DNA from: JAMLJG01 sp035327585
GTDB taxonomy: Bacteria; Verrucomicrobiota; Kiritimatiellia; CAIVKH01
Assembly (NCBI GenBank): GCA_035327585.1
Contig: DAOLDD010000011.1
Span: 1-64,000, forward strand
Length of the DNA stretch: 64,000 bases
Direction of reading: 5' to 3'
The notes under the pieces: generated by a model
Database searches by the model: none
What the model was told of the DNA's origin: nothing
The model's input: only the letters and a program-made list of their open reading frames with translations
In this document: positions 15,842 to 26,679 of the stretch, one piece after another
Layout: every line of letters starts with the position of its first letter
Numbering within the stretch: position 1 is the first letter of the stretch
Position numbers and translations under genes: made by a program

Positions 15842-15931
15842 CGCCACGGAGGGCGTCCCTCCGGCCGGGAGCTGCTGCGTCCGATCCTCCAAACGCCGCT
15901 CCGTGTCTCCGTGCACTCCGTGGTGAATTTC
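15842..15931. repeat. Short-word repeats downstream of hemW (CTCCGTG words)
   Basis: A small palindrome GGACGCCACGGAGGGCGTCC (15839-15858) is followed by CTCCGTGTCTCCGTGCACTC and CGTGGTGAA up to about 15928. The CTCCGTG words are iterated like the arms of the hairpins elsewhere, but a clear inverted partner arm is missing. The rest of the gap before 16008 shows nothing more. Confidence 0.45.
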
Positions 15932-16007
15932 TCCTCTTCGGCGGGCGTGAAAGCGCCGTTGCGGGTGGGGCGGGCGTTGGTATGATGCGTCGCACATGGG
16001 GAGAATT

Positions 16008-17930
16008 ATGATGCGTGTTCATTCGTTCGAGTCGGCGGCATTTCGGCGGAAATTTCATTATGCGGGTTCGGACCTCGGGGCGGTGTGGTCACCGAGTCGG
16101 ACGAAGTTCCGCGTGTGGGCGCCGTTGGCGGACGAAGTTCAGGTGGTGCTGTACAAGGCGGGGCTCGGCGGCTCGCCGGCGGGGCTGTGGTCGCTGAAAC
16201 GCAGCGCGCAGGGCACGTGGGTGCGCGCAGTGGAGGGCGATTGGTCCGGCGTGTATTTCACCTATCGCGTCCGGCATGGCGCGGAGGTGCATGAGGCGGT
16301 GGACCCGTATGCGAAGGCGGTGGGGGCGAATGGGCAGCGCGCGATGGTGGTGAATTTGGCGAAGACGAATCCGCCGGGCTGGGCGCGGGACCGCAAGCCG
16401 CCGTTCAAACGGCCAACCGATGCGGTGATCTACGAACTGCACGTGCGCGACGCGACGATCCACCCGTCGGCGGGCGCGAAGCACCAGGGCCGCTTCCTCG
16501 GGCTTGCCGAGCGCGGGCTTCCGCACGGCGCGGGGCTCGATCATTTAAAGGAACTCGGCATCACGCACCTGCACCTGCTGCCGGTGTTCGACTATGCGAG
16601 TGTGGACGAGACGAAGCCGGGGAAACCGCAATACAACTGGGGCTACGACCCGCAGAATTACAACGTGCCCGAGGGATCGTATGCGACCGACGCGGCCGAC
16701 GGCGCGGTCCGCATCCGCGAATTCAAGCAACTGGTGCAGGCGCTGCACCGCGCGGGCATCCGCGTGGTGATGGATGTCGTTTACAACCACACGTACCGTG
16801 GCGGCGACTCGCATTTCCATCGGATCGTGCCGGGCTATTATCACCGGCAGGATGCGAAGGGCGCGTTCTCGAACGGGTCCGGATGCGGCAACGAGGTCGC
16901 CTCGGACCGGTCGATGGTCCGCAAAATGATGGTGGATTCGCTGGTGTATTGGGCGCGCGAATATCACATCGACGGATTCCGCTTCGACCTGATGGGGCTG
17001 CACGACCTGGAGACGATGAAAGCGATCCGGCGCGCGCTGGACCGGGTGGACAAATCGATTCTGCTCTACGGCGAGGGGTGGACCGGCGGCGACTCGCCTC
17101 TGCCATTCAAGAAACGAGCAATGAAGACGAACGTACGCGCGCTCGACCGCGTCGCGGCGTTCAGTGACGCGATTCGCGACGGAATCAAGGGCACCGTGAT
17201 GGATCACGCGAAGGGCGGGTTCGTGCAGGGTGAGCCGGGGTTCGAGGAGACGATCAAGGCGGGCGTGGTGGCGCAGGTGCGGCATCCGCAGGTGGCCTAT
17301 CCGAAGGGCGACGCCTGGCGCGGGCCGTGGGCGGGCGAGCCGTGGCGCTGCGTGACATACAACTCGTGCCACGACAATCATGCGCTGTGGGACAAGCTCG
17401 CGCTGACCGCCAAGGACGCGCCGGAGTCGGCGCGCGTGCGGATGAACCAGCTCGCGGCGGCGATCGTGCTGACGTCGCAGGGCATCAGTTTCCTGCACGC
17501 GGGCGAGGAATTTGCGCGCGGCAAGAAGGGCGTGGAGAACAGCTACAACAAGCCCGACTCCGTGAACGCGATTGACTGGCGGCGGAAGAAGAAGTTCGCC
17601 GGGCTGTATGCGCATTATCGCGGGCTGGTCGCGTTGCGGAAGGCGACGCCGGAGTTCCGGCTGGCGAGCGCGGCGGAGATCCGCACGCGGTTGACCTTCC
17701 TGCCCGGTGCGCCGGCGGGGGTGGTGGCGTTCCTGATCGCGGGGCCGCGTCGGAACCTCGTCGTGGTGTACAACGCGAATCGCGCCGCGGTGCCGTTCCA
17801 CCTGCCTGACGCGAAGTGGTCGGTGCTGGTGGAGGGCGATCGCGCGGGCACGCGTCCGCTGCGTCGCGTCGCGGGCGGCGTCATCGACGTGGCCCCGATC
17901 AGCGCGCTGGTGGCGGTGGAGGGGGAATGA
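16008..17930 (+). CDS. pulA: Type I pullulanase (GH13)
   Basis: About 640 residues, the size of short type I pullulanases, which cut alpha-1,6 branch points in pullulan and limit dextrins. An N-terminal CBM48-like domain (RVWAPLADEVQVVLY) precedes the GH13 barrel. Signature motifs are YNWGYDP (pullulanase-specific), DVVYNHT (region I), the nucleophile aspartate in GFRFDLMG (region II), the acid glutamate in YGEGW (region III) and CHDN (region IV). There is no signal peptide, so it likely debranches internal glycogen. The start is chosen at the ATG pair 16008/16011 because GGGGAG at 15998-16003 lies just upstream; ATG 15996 would place the SD inside the gene. Confidence 0.9.
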   Translation: MMRVHSFESAAFRRKFHYAGSDLGAVWSPSRTKFRVWAPLADEVQVVLYKAGLGGSPAGLWSLKRSAQGTWVRAVEGDWSGVYFTYRVRHGAEVHEAVDPYAKAVGANGQRAMVVNLAKTNPPGWARDRKPPFKRPTDAVIYELHVRDATIHPSAGAKHQGRFLGLAERGLPHGAGLDHLKELGITHLHLLPVFDYASVDETKPGKPQYNWGYDPQNYNVPEGSYATDAADGAVRIREFKQLVQALHRAGIRVVMDVVYNHTYRGGDSHFHRIVPGYYHRQDAKGAFSNGSGCGNEVASDRSMVRKMMVDSLVYWAREYHIDGFRFDLMGLHDLETMKAIRRALDRVDKSILLYGEGWTGGDSPLPFKKRAMKTNVRALDRVAAFSDAIRDGIKGTVMDHAKGGFVQGEPGFEETIKAGVVAQVRHPQVAYPKGDAWRGPWAGEPWRCVTYNSCHDNHALWDKLALTAKDAPESARVRMNQLAAAIVLTSQGISFLHAGEEFARGKKGVENSYNKPDSVNAIDWRRKKKFAGLYAHYRGLVALRKATPEFRLASAAEIRTRLTFLPGAPAGVVAFLIAGPRRNLVVVYNANRAAVPFHLPDAKWSVLVEGDRAGTRPLRRVAGGVIDVAPISALVAVEGE

Positions 17931-18476
17931 GCGAATCCGTCATTTCCGTGGCGTCGCTGATCCACGTCATCCGCGGGCAGCGGGTGATGATGGACTTCGA
18001 CCTGTCTCGTTTATATGGGATTTCGACGAAATCCTTGCGTCAAGCCGTGAAGCGAAACGCGGAAAGGTTCCCAGACGACTTCTCTTTTCTCCTTGATAGA
18101 AAAGAAGTTGCAATCTTGAGGTCACAATTTGTGACTTCAAGAAGGGGGCGGATCGCGCTATTTGCCCATGGCCTTTACCGAGCAGGGGGTGGCGATGTTG
18201 TCGTCGGTCTTGCGCAGTGAGCAGGCGGTGCAGATCAACATCGCCATCATGCGGGCGTTCGTGCAATTGCGCGGCGCGTTGGCGGCGCATCGGGAGTTGG
18301 CGGAGAAGTTGTCCGAACTGGAATCGCGTGTCAGCCGACACGACGAGGGGATTGAGCAATTGTTTGAAGCGATCCGATTGTTAATGGCGCCTGAGCCCGA
18401 GGCGCAGCGGCCGCGTTACGGTTTCGAGTTGCGCGAGCGACGCGTGCGTTATGGTTCGCGGCCGCGCGCGCGATGA
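17927..18476 (+). pseudogene. ORF6N domain protein, frameshifted
   Basis: The start ATG overlaps the pullulanase stop (ATGA). The first part (to about 18142) matches the ORF6N DNA-binding domain: VIRGQRVMMDFDLSRLYGI, ..KSLRQAVKRNAERFPDDFSF.., SQFVTS. The family continuation, RYLPMAFTEQGVAMLSSVLRSEQAV and a coiled-coil tail, follows in the next frame from about 18144. One base too many in the run AAGAAGGGGG (18139-18148) explains it. Intact members are about 180 residues, often phage- or defence-associated regulators. A sequencing or assembly error in the G run would restore a full gene. Confidence 0.75.
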
Positions 18477-18561
18477 AGAATCGATAGCGCGTTGCATCAA
18501 TCATCCCCGACCAAATCTGTCGGCATTGATGAACTTTTTTTACTTTCTTCGCGTGGTCTGC

Positions 18562-18590
18562 TTGACGGCGCGCGGTGTGTCCTTTATCTA
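18562..18590 (+). promoter_or_regulatory. Candidate promoter of the respiratory operon
   Basis: TTGACG (18562-18567), 17-base spacer, TATCTA (18585-18590), about 100 bases before actA. The 217-base gap 18477-18693 otherwise holds no open frame with a recognisable product. The -10 match is weak. Confidence 0.3.
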
Positions 18591-18693
18591 TCTCGCATTC
18601 GCTTGGGGCCTCGTGGCTTAGCGTGTCCATATTCCGGAAGTAGCACATGTTGTGCTGTAGGGTGGGGCGCGCGAATAGGATTTGTAACGCAGC

Positions 18694-19353
18694 ATGGCGC
18701 AAATTTTTCATCCGGTCGCAAATGCGATCGCGCGGTTGAGTATTATTTTGGGCGGGTTGCTCGTGGCCGGCGGACTGGTCACATTGGACCAGGTAACGCG
18801 TTCGCCCTACACAACCGAGGTTAACGTGGCTCGGGCGCAACCCGTCCCGTTCAGCCACAAGCACCATGCGAACATGGGCATTGATTGCCGTTATTGCCAC
18901 ACCTCGGTGGAGGACGGCGCGTTCGCGGGGATTCCGCCGACAAAGACCTGCATGAACTGCCACTCGATGATTTTCGCCGACGCGCCGATGCTGGAGCCGG
19001 TTCGGGAGAGCTGGCGCACGGGCGAGTCGCTCCAGTGGAATCGGGTTCATGACCTGCCTCAGTTCGTGTATTTCGACCACAGCATCCATGTGGCGAAGGG
19101 CATCGGCTGCTCCACCTGCCACGGCCGCGTGGATGAGATGCCGCTGGTCCACAAGCAGAACACCCTGTATATGGCCTGGTGCCTCGAGTGCCACCGCGCT
19201 CCGGAGCAATTCGTACGCCCGAAGGATCGTGTGTTCGACATGGCGTGGGAAGCGCCGCCGAACCAGCGCGAGGTGGGGCTGGAACTCGTGAAGGAATACA
19301 AGATCGATACCGAGCACTATAAAATGCTCGACTGCTATTTGTGCCACCGATGA
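18694..19353 (+). CDS. actA: Alternative complex III pentaheme cytochrome c subunit ActA
   Basis: 219 residues with one N-terminal membrane anchor (LSIILGGLLVAGGLVTL) and five CxxCH heme-c sites: CRYCH, CMNCH, CSTCH, CLECH and CYLCH, the last at the extreme C-terminus. This is the five-heme subunit of alternative complex III (quinol:cytochrome c oxidoreductase), facing the periplasm and passing electrons outward. It is first in the 13-gene run to 32131. The stop overlaps the actB start (ATGA). Confidence 0.93.
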   Translation: MAQIFHPVANAIARLSIILGGLLVAGGLVTLDQVTRSPYTTEVNVARAQPVPFSHKHHANMGIDCRYCHTSVEDGAFAGIPPTKTCMNCHSMIFADAPMLEPVRESWRTGESLQWNRVHDLPQFVYFDHSIHVAKGIGCSTCHGRVDEMPLVHKQNTLYMAWCLECHRAPEQFVRPKDRVFDMAWEAPPNQREVGLELVKEYKIDTEHYKMLDCYLCHR

Positions 19354-22300
19354 ACCGCATCCCCACCAGCACCGAAGACGACGTGGGCCTGACGCTCGCG
19401 CAGGCGCGTGAGCAACTGGCGCAGGCCAAGGGCCGCTCGTACTGGCGCAGCCTCGACCGGCTCGCGTCGACGGACGGGTTCAAGGCGATGATGGAGCGGG
19501 AGATGCCGCGCCAGGCCGCGGCCGTGGCCGACTGGGACCCGATTGACCGCCGTGATTTCATCCGCCTCATGGGCGCCTCGCTCGCGCTGGCCGGTCTCAC
19601 CGCCTGCACGAAGCAGCCGGAGGAGAAGATTGTACCTTACGTTAAAGCGCCCGAGGATTTGATTCCCGGCAAGCCGGTGTTTTACGCCACGACCTTTGTG
19701 CATGGCGGCTATGCCCACGGCGTGCTGGCCGAGAGTCACATGGGGCGGCCGACGAAGATCGAGGGCAACCCGGGCCACCCGGCGAGCTTGGGTGGCACGA
19801 ACGCCTTCGCGCAGGCGTCGGTGTTGCAGGTGTACGATCCCGACCGCTCGCAGGCGCACATCCACCTCGGACGACAGTCGTCTTGGGATCACTTTGGCCG
19901 CGAGATTGAGCTTGCGCTGGTGCCGCTGCAGGTCGCGCAGGGCGCGGGGTTGCGCATTCTGACCGAGACGGTGACATCGCCGACGCTGGCGGCGCAGATC
20001 CAGGCGCTGCTGGAGCGTTTCCCGCAGGCGAAGTGGCACCAGTACGAGCCGGTGAACGGCGACAACGCGCTGGCCGGCGCGGAACTGGCATTCGGCGAGG
20101 CGGCGACGCCCCGCTATCATTTTGACAAGGCGGCGGTGGTGGTTTCGCTCGACGCGGATTTCGTGGGGCGTGGCCCGGGTCATGTCCGCTACGCGCGCGA
20201 TTTCACGGCGCGGCACAGTCCGCTGGCAGGCGATGCGATGAGCCGCCTTTACGTGGTGGAGAGCTCGCCGACCATGACGGGCTCGCAGGCGGACCACCGG
20301 TTGCCGGTGCGCGCCAGCCAGGTCGAGCACATCGCCCGCGCACTCGCGCGCGGGCTCGGAATTGACGCGGCCCTCGGCGACACGCACGGCCATGAGGCCT
20401 GGATCGAAGCGGTCGTGCGTGATTTGAAGAAGAACCGCGGCGCCGCCGTCGTGGTGGCGGGCGACAACCAGCCCGCGGTCGTGCACGCGCTGGCCCATGC
20501 GATGAACGATGCGCTGGACGCGTTCGGCAAGACGGTGGAGCTGCTCGCACCGGTCGAGGCCGCGCCGGTCCAGCAGTCGGCCTCGATCAAGGAACTGGCC
20601 GACGACATGTCCGCGGGCGCCGTGCAGGTGCTGATCATCCTCGGCGGCAATCCCGTATACACCGCGCCGGCCGATTGCGATTTCGCGAATGGACTGTCGC
20701 AGGTCAAACTGGCGGTGCACCACAGCCTGTACCGCGACGAGACCTCGCGCCTCTGCCACTGGCACATCGCCGCGACGCATTATTTGGAAGAGTGGAGCGA
20801 CGCCCGCGCGTTTGACGGCACGGCCTCGATTGGGCAGCCCTTGATCGAACCGCTCTATAGCGGTCGGTCCGCGCACGAAGTGATGTCCGCCGTCGCGGGT
20901 CGCGCGGGGCGCAAAGGTCTGGAGATTGTGCAGGAGTCGTGGAAGGAGCGCTCCGGCGCGGGTGACGATTTTGACCGCCAGTGGCGGCGCTGGCTCCACG
21001 ATGGCTTCGTGCCGGGCACGGCGTCCACGGTGAAGCGTCTGCGCCTCAAGAAGGGCTTTGCCGCCGAGGCGCCGGTCGCACGCGCGCTGACGCCGACAGA
21101 CCTTGAATTGATGTTCCAGCCCGACGCGGGCGTCTGGGATGGTCGTTTCGCGAACAACGCGTGGCTGCAGGAAATGCCGCGCCCGATGACGCAGGTCGTC
21201 TGGGACAACGTGGTGTTGATGGCCCCGCAGACCGCCGCCTACCGCCGCATCAAGAAGAACGGCTATCTGTTGGAACTCCAGTTCGCCGGGCGCAAGGTCG
21301 TTGCGCCGGTTTACATCCAGCCGGGGCACCCCGAGGATTGCGCCACGGTCTACATGGGCGGCGGGCGCACCGCGGCGGGCCGGACCGGCAACGAGACCGG
21401 TTTCAACGCCTTCGCCATCCGCACCAGCGACCAGCCGTGGATCGCGCTGGGCGCCGCGCGCGACACGGGTGCGAACCGCGATGTGGTGACCACTCAGGAG
21501 CACCACGAGCTGTCTTCGCCGCAGCACGGACGTTTGTTGCGCAACGCCACGCTGGCCGAGTACAAGGCGCACCCCGATTTCGTGGCCAAACAGGACGAAT
21601 TCGGCCAGGTGCCGGTGTCGATCTATCCGGGCTTCGACTACTCCAAGGGCAACCAGTGGGGGATGGTCATCAATCTCAGCGCCTGCACCGGCTGCAACGC
21701 GTGCGTCGTGGCGTGCCAGGCGGAGAACAACATTCCCGTCGTCGGCAAGGATCAGGTCAAGCGCGGGCGCGAAATGCACTGGATTCGTGTCGACCGCTAT
21801 TTCGCGGGCGACCCGATGAACCCCGAAATGATGGTGCAGCCGGTCACCTGCATGCACTGCGAGAACGCGCCCTGCGAGGCGGTCTGCCCCGTCGCGGCGA
21901 CGGTGCACAGCAACGACGGCATCAATCAGATGGTGTACAACCGCTGCGTCGGCACGCGCTATTGCTCGAACAACTGCCCGTACAAGGTGCGGCGCTTCAA
22001 CTATCTCAAGTTCGCCGATCACACGACGCCGTCGTACAAACTGCAGCGCAATCCGGACGTCACCGTGCGCGCGCGTGGCGTGATGGAGAAGTGCACCTTC
22101 TGCACGCAGCGCATCAGCGCGGCCCGCATTTCCGCGAAAAAGCAGGGACGGCTCGTCGACGTGAAGGCGGACGAGCTTCAGACCGCCTGCCAGCAGGCGT
22201 GCCCGACCCGCGCGATCACCTTTGGCGACATCAACAACCCGGATGACGACGTCGCGAAACTGCGCGCCAGTCCGTTGAACTACGGCATGCTGGTCGAACT

Positions 22301-22399
22301 GAACACGCGCCCGCGCACCACGTACCTCGCGCGCATCCGCAACGCGAATCCTGAACTTGAACAGCCGGCCGCCGCGGCGGCCCACGGGGGTCATTCCTG

Positions 22400-22400
<1 letters not shown>
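19350..22400 (+). CDS. actB: Alternative complex III iron-sulfur/molybdopterin-fold subunit ActB
   Basis: 1016 residues. A twin-arginine-like motif RRDFIRLMG at 67-75 precedes a short hydrophobic stretch and Cys86 (LTAC), which could be lipidated, so export through Tat is likely. The middle part is a molybdopterin-oxidoreductase-like fold, which in known ActB carries no cofactor. The C-terminal ferredoxin domain has four cysteine clusters: CTGCNACVVACQ, CMHCENAPCEAVCP, CVGTRYCSNNCP and CTFCTQR...CQQACP, fitting three [4Fe-4S] and one [3Fe-4S]. It couples to ActC. Tandem overlaps with actA and actC show tight translational coupling. Confidence 0.93.
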
Positions 22401-23785
<1,385 letters not shown>

Positions 23786-23787
23786 TC

Positions 23788-24378
23788 ATGAGCGAACCCG
23801 TTTCCAAACCGAAGTTGTACGCGCTGGTGGCGGAATATCCGACGCCGGAGGCGCTGTTGAAGGCCGCGGAGCAAGTGCGCGACGCCGGCTACAAGCGGGT
23901 CGACGCGCTGTCGCCGTTCCCGGTGCACGGCATCGTCGAGGCGCTGGGCATCCCGAAGAGCCGCATGGCGGGCCTGGTGCTCGGCGGCGCCATCGCGGGC
24001 GCGCTCGGCGGGTTCGCGCTGCAGACCTGGCTGTCGGTGTACCAGTACCCCCACGTGGTTTCGGGCCGGCCGCTGTTCAGCTGGCCGAACTTTATCCCGG
24101 TGATTTTCGAGTGCTCGATCCTGGTCGCCGGCCTGACGGCGTTCGTCGGCATGCTGGTGCGGAACAACCTGCCGCGCCCGTATCACCCGGTGTTTGCCGC
24201 GCCGCGCGTCGAGAACACCACGACCAGCACGTTCATGATCGTGATCGAGGCGGTGGACCCGAAGTTCGACGCCAAGGGAACGGCGGAATTTTTGAAAAAG
24301 ACCGGCGCCGATTTCGTGGGGGAGGCCCCGTTCGAGGAGTCGGGCGCCGACCAGCACGACGGGCCGTTGATGAACTAG
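23788..24378 (+). CDS. actD: Alternative complex III subunit ActD (DUF3341)
   Basis: 196 residues. A soluble N-terminal domain (KLYALVAEYPTPEALLKAAEQVRDAGYKRVDALSPFPVHGI) precedes two transmembrane helices (residues about 60-80 and 100-125) and a short C-terminal domain. This is the DUF3341 layout of ActD, a membrane subunit that packs against ActC in the complex. It begins 2 bases after actC. Confidence 0.9.
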   Translation: MSEPVSKPKLYALVAEYPTPEALLKAAEQVRDAGYKRVDALSPFPVHGIVEALGIPKSRMAGLVLGGAIAGALGGFALQTWLSVYQYPHVVSGRPLFSWPNFIPVIFECSILVAGLTAFVGMLVRNNLPRPYHPVFAAPRVENTTTSTFMIVIEAVDPKFDAKGTAEFLKKTGADFVGEAPFEESGADQHDGPLMN

Positions 24379-24382
24379 TGTA

Positions 24383-25057
24383 ATGAACATCAGGAACCAT
24401 ATCTCCATTCGCTCAACGTGGTGGAGCGTCCGCTCCGCGGGCGCTCAAGGGCGGGCCGCGCGCGCGGAGCGCCCGCGCCACCTTGTGCTGCTGGCGATTT
24501 CGGCGCTGGCGCTGGGAACCGGTTGTGAGATCCGGCAGGCCATGTACGACCAGCCGAAGGTCAAGCCGCTGCAGCGCAGCGAGTTTTTCGCCGACCAGCG
24601 CGCCTCCCGTCCGATCCCGGAGGGTACGGTCGCGGTCGGCCAGTTGCGCGAGGACGCGCATCTGTACGACGGCGTGGAAAACGGCAACCCGGCGGAGTCC
24701 TTCCCGTTCCCGGTCACCCGCGAGGTGCTGGCGCGCGGCCAGGAGCGCTACAACATATTCTGCTCGCCCTGCCATGACATGTCCGGCGCGGGCACGGGCA
24801 TGGTCGTCCAGCGCGGTTTCAAGCAGCCGGTTTCCTTCCATGAACAACGGTTGCGCGACGCAACGCCGGGATATTTCTATGGCGCGATCAAGAACGGGTT
24901 CGGCCAGATGCCCAATTATGCGGACCAGATTCCCGTCAAGGATCGCTGGGCGATCATCGCCTACATCCGCGCGCTGCAGTTGAGCCAGAATGCGACGTTG
25001 GACGACGTGCCGGCGGAGGAGCGCGCGCGGCTGGAAACGGCGAAGGCGGACCACTGA
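24383..25057 (+). CDS. actE: Alternative complex III monoheme cytochrome c subunit ActE
   Basis: 224 residues. One CSPCH heme site and a downstream methionine in FGQMPNY, the usual axial ligand, mark a class I cytochrome c domain. A lipobox LGTGC near residue 48 implies a lipid anchor outside the membrane. The N-terminus is unusual: MNIRNHISIRST is followed by about 21 residues rich in W, R, A and G (encoded by a GC-rich palindrome at 24418-24482) before the hydrophobic HLVLLAISALALG core resumes. That insertion lengthens the signal region; export could be affected, or a later start could be used. The rest of the protein looks intact. Confidence 0.88.
   Translation: MNIRNHISIRSTWWSVRSAGAQGRAARAERPRHLVLLAISALALGTGCEIRQAMYDQPKVKPLQRSEFFADQRASRPIPEGTVAVGQLREDAHLYDGVENGNPAESFPFPVTREVLARGQERYNIFCSPCHDMSGAGTGMVVQRGFKQPVSFHEQRLRDATPGYFYGAIKNGFGQMPNYADQIPVKDRWAIIAYIRALQLSQNATLDDVPAEERARLETAKADH
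24418..24482. repeat. GC-rich palindrome inserted within actE (family A)
   Basis: GTGGTGGAGCG and CTCCGCGG on the left face CGCGGAGCGCCCGCGCCACC on the right, with outer GTGG/CCAC ends. The right arm shares the 20-mer GCGGAGCGCCCGCGCCACCC-like core with the half copy at 37057-37078. It is read through in frame by actE without a stop, adding about 21 residues ahead of the hydrophobic core of its signal sequence. Confidence 0.65.
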
Positions 25058-25061
25058 TTTC

Positions 25062-26276
25062 ATGAATGAGATGATCCAGAAGATTCGGACGAAGGCGCTC
25101 GCGATTGGCGTGCTCGCCACGGCGGCGGTCGCGGCGGGCTATTTTGTCGCGGGTCCCGCGCAGTTCTACCAGTCGTGGCTGATGGCGTTCCTTTACGTGT
25201 TCGCCTTTTCGGCCGGCGGACTGGGCCTGTTGATGATCCACCACCTGGCGACTGGACGGTGGGGCTTCGTGCTCCAGCGTCCCTACGAGGCCGCGGCCCG
25301 CACGTTCCCGCTCGTGCTCGTTCTGTTCATCCCGCTGCTGTTCGGCATGGACCATCTCTACATCTGGATGAACCCCGAAGCCGCGCATGATCATGTCCTC
25401 GAACACGTCATGCATCACAAAGGCATGTATTTGAACGAGTCTGGTTTTTATCTCCGCGCGGCCATTTTCTTCGTGATCTGGATCGGCCTGGCCACCCTGC
25501 TGTCAAAATGGTCCCGGGCGCAGGACGACAACAAGGCGGACGGCGAGCTGTACGGTCGCAAGATGCGCATGCTGAGCGGCATCGGCCTGGTGTTTTTCGG
25601 GCTCGCCGTGACCTTCGCGTCGGTCGACTGGGCGATGTCGGTCGAGCCCAAGTGGTACTCCGCGCTGTACGGCGCGACGTTCATGGTGGGGCAGGGCGTG
25701 GCCACGCTCGCACTGCTCGCGATCATCGCGAAACTGTTGACCGCGGACAAACAGTATGGCGCCGCGATTGGAACCCAGCAGTTTCACGACATCGGGAATA
25801 TGATTTTTGCGTTCAACATCCTCTGGGCCTACATGTGCATCAGCCAGTACGTGATCATCTGGTCCGGCAACCTGCCCGAGGAAATCGAATACTATCTGCA
25901 CCGCAGCCACGCCCCCTGGCCGGAGATGGCCATCGCCCTCGCGGTCCTGCACTTCGCCGTGCCATTCGCGCTGATGCTGTTCAAGAACAACAAGAAACGG
26001 CCTGCCACGTTGGCAAAGATCGCCGCATGGCTGTTGGTGATGCGCTTCGTGGATTATTTCTGGACGCTGATGCCCGCGTTCCGCCACCAGGAGTTTCACC
26101 TGCACTGGATGGACATCGCTGCGCCGGTCGGTTTGACCGGGCTCTGGCTCTACGTGTTCCTCGGTCAGTTGAAGAGCCGGCCGTTGCTGCCGCAAAACGA
26201 TCCGCGCTTCGCTCATGTGCTTGCGCACCCGGAGGAGCAGGACACCGGTTGGGAGGCGGATGCGTCCAATGCATAA
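25062..26276 (+). CDS. actF: Alternative complex III membrane subunit ActF
   Basis: 404 residues with about ten transmembrane segments, NrfD-like and related to ActC. In known ACIII it forms the second large membrane subunit. Conserved elements are LLMIHHLATGRWGF near the N-terminus, SVDWAMSVEPKWYSALYG and the YVIIWSGNLPEEIEYY segment shared with other ActF proteins. Start ATG 25062 follows the actE stop by 4 bases; the frame opens earlier inside actE but that part is out-of-frame coding. Confidence 0.92.
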   Translation: MNEMIQKIRTKALAIGVLATAAVAAGYFVAGPAQFYQSWLMAFLYVFAFSAGGLGLLMIHHLATGRWGFVLQRPYEAAARTFPLVLVLFIPLLFGMDHLYIWMNPEAAHDHVLEHVMHHKGMYLNESGFYLRAAIFFVIWIGLATLLSKWSRAQDDNKADGELYGRKMRMLSGIGLVFFGLAVTFASVDWAMSVEPKWYSALYGATFMVGQGVATLALLAIIAKLLTADKQYGAAIGTQQFHDIGNMIFAFNILWAYMCISQYVIIWSGNLPEEIEYYLHRSHAPWPEMAIALAVLHFAVPFALMLFKNNKKRPATLAKIAAWLLVMRFVDYFWTLMPAFRHQEFHLHWMDIAAPVGLTGLWLYVFLGQLKSRPLLPQNDPRFAHVLAHPEEQDTGWEADASNA

Positions 26277-26679
26277 CCCGAATCCAGAGCCGACGCGCAA
26301 CCCGAGCGGGCCCGATTTTTCCGACCGCGACATCCCGGTCGGCAAGATCATGCTGTTCGGATTTTATATTGCGATTTTCACGCTCGTCTCCTTTGTTGGA
26401 ATGCGCCTGCTTTTCAAGGCGCTGAACCGCGAGGCGGAGCGGGCGGACCAGGCGGTTTCCGCGTTCGTGCGCGAGGCGCGCGTGCTTCCCCCGGAGCCCC
26501 GGTTGCAGGTGGACGAGCCCGCCACATGGGCGGTTGAACGGGCCCGCCAGCGCGAATTGGTCAGCCACTATGCGTGGGTGGACCAGAATTCCGGGCGCGT
26601 CCGCATCCCGGTCGAGCGCGCAATGGAGTTGCTGGCCGAACGCGGCTTGCCCGCGCGCAAGGAGACGCCGTCGCCGTGA
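26269..26679 (+). CDS. Small membrane protein of the ACIII-oxidase operon
   Basis: About 136 residues. The N-terminus is a proline/asparagine-rich tail (HNPNPEPTRNPSGPDFSDRDIPV), followed by one transmembrane helix (IMLFGFYIAIFTLVSFVGMRLLF) and a soluble domain ending in a pattern I regard as conserved in this context: SHYAWVDQNSGRVRIPVERAMELLAERGLP. No enzymatic motif. It may be an assembly or accessory subunit. Starts inside the actF end; both ATG 26260 and 26269 are possible, with GGGAGG at 26251-26256. The stop overlaps the sco start. Confidence 0.65.
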   Translation: MHNPNPEPTRNPSGPDFSDRDIPVGKIMLFGFYIAIFTLVSFVGMRLLFKALNREAERADQAVSAFVREARVLPPEPRLQVDEPATWAVERARQRELVSHYAWVDQNSGRVRIPVERAMELLAERGLPARKETPSP

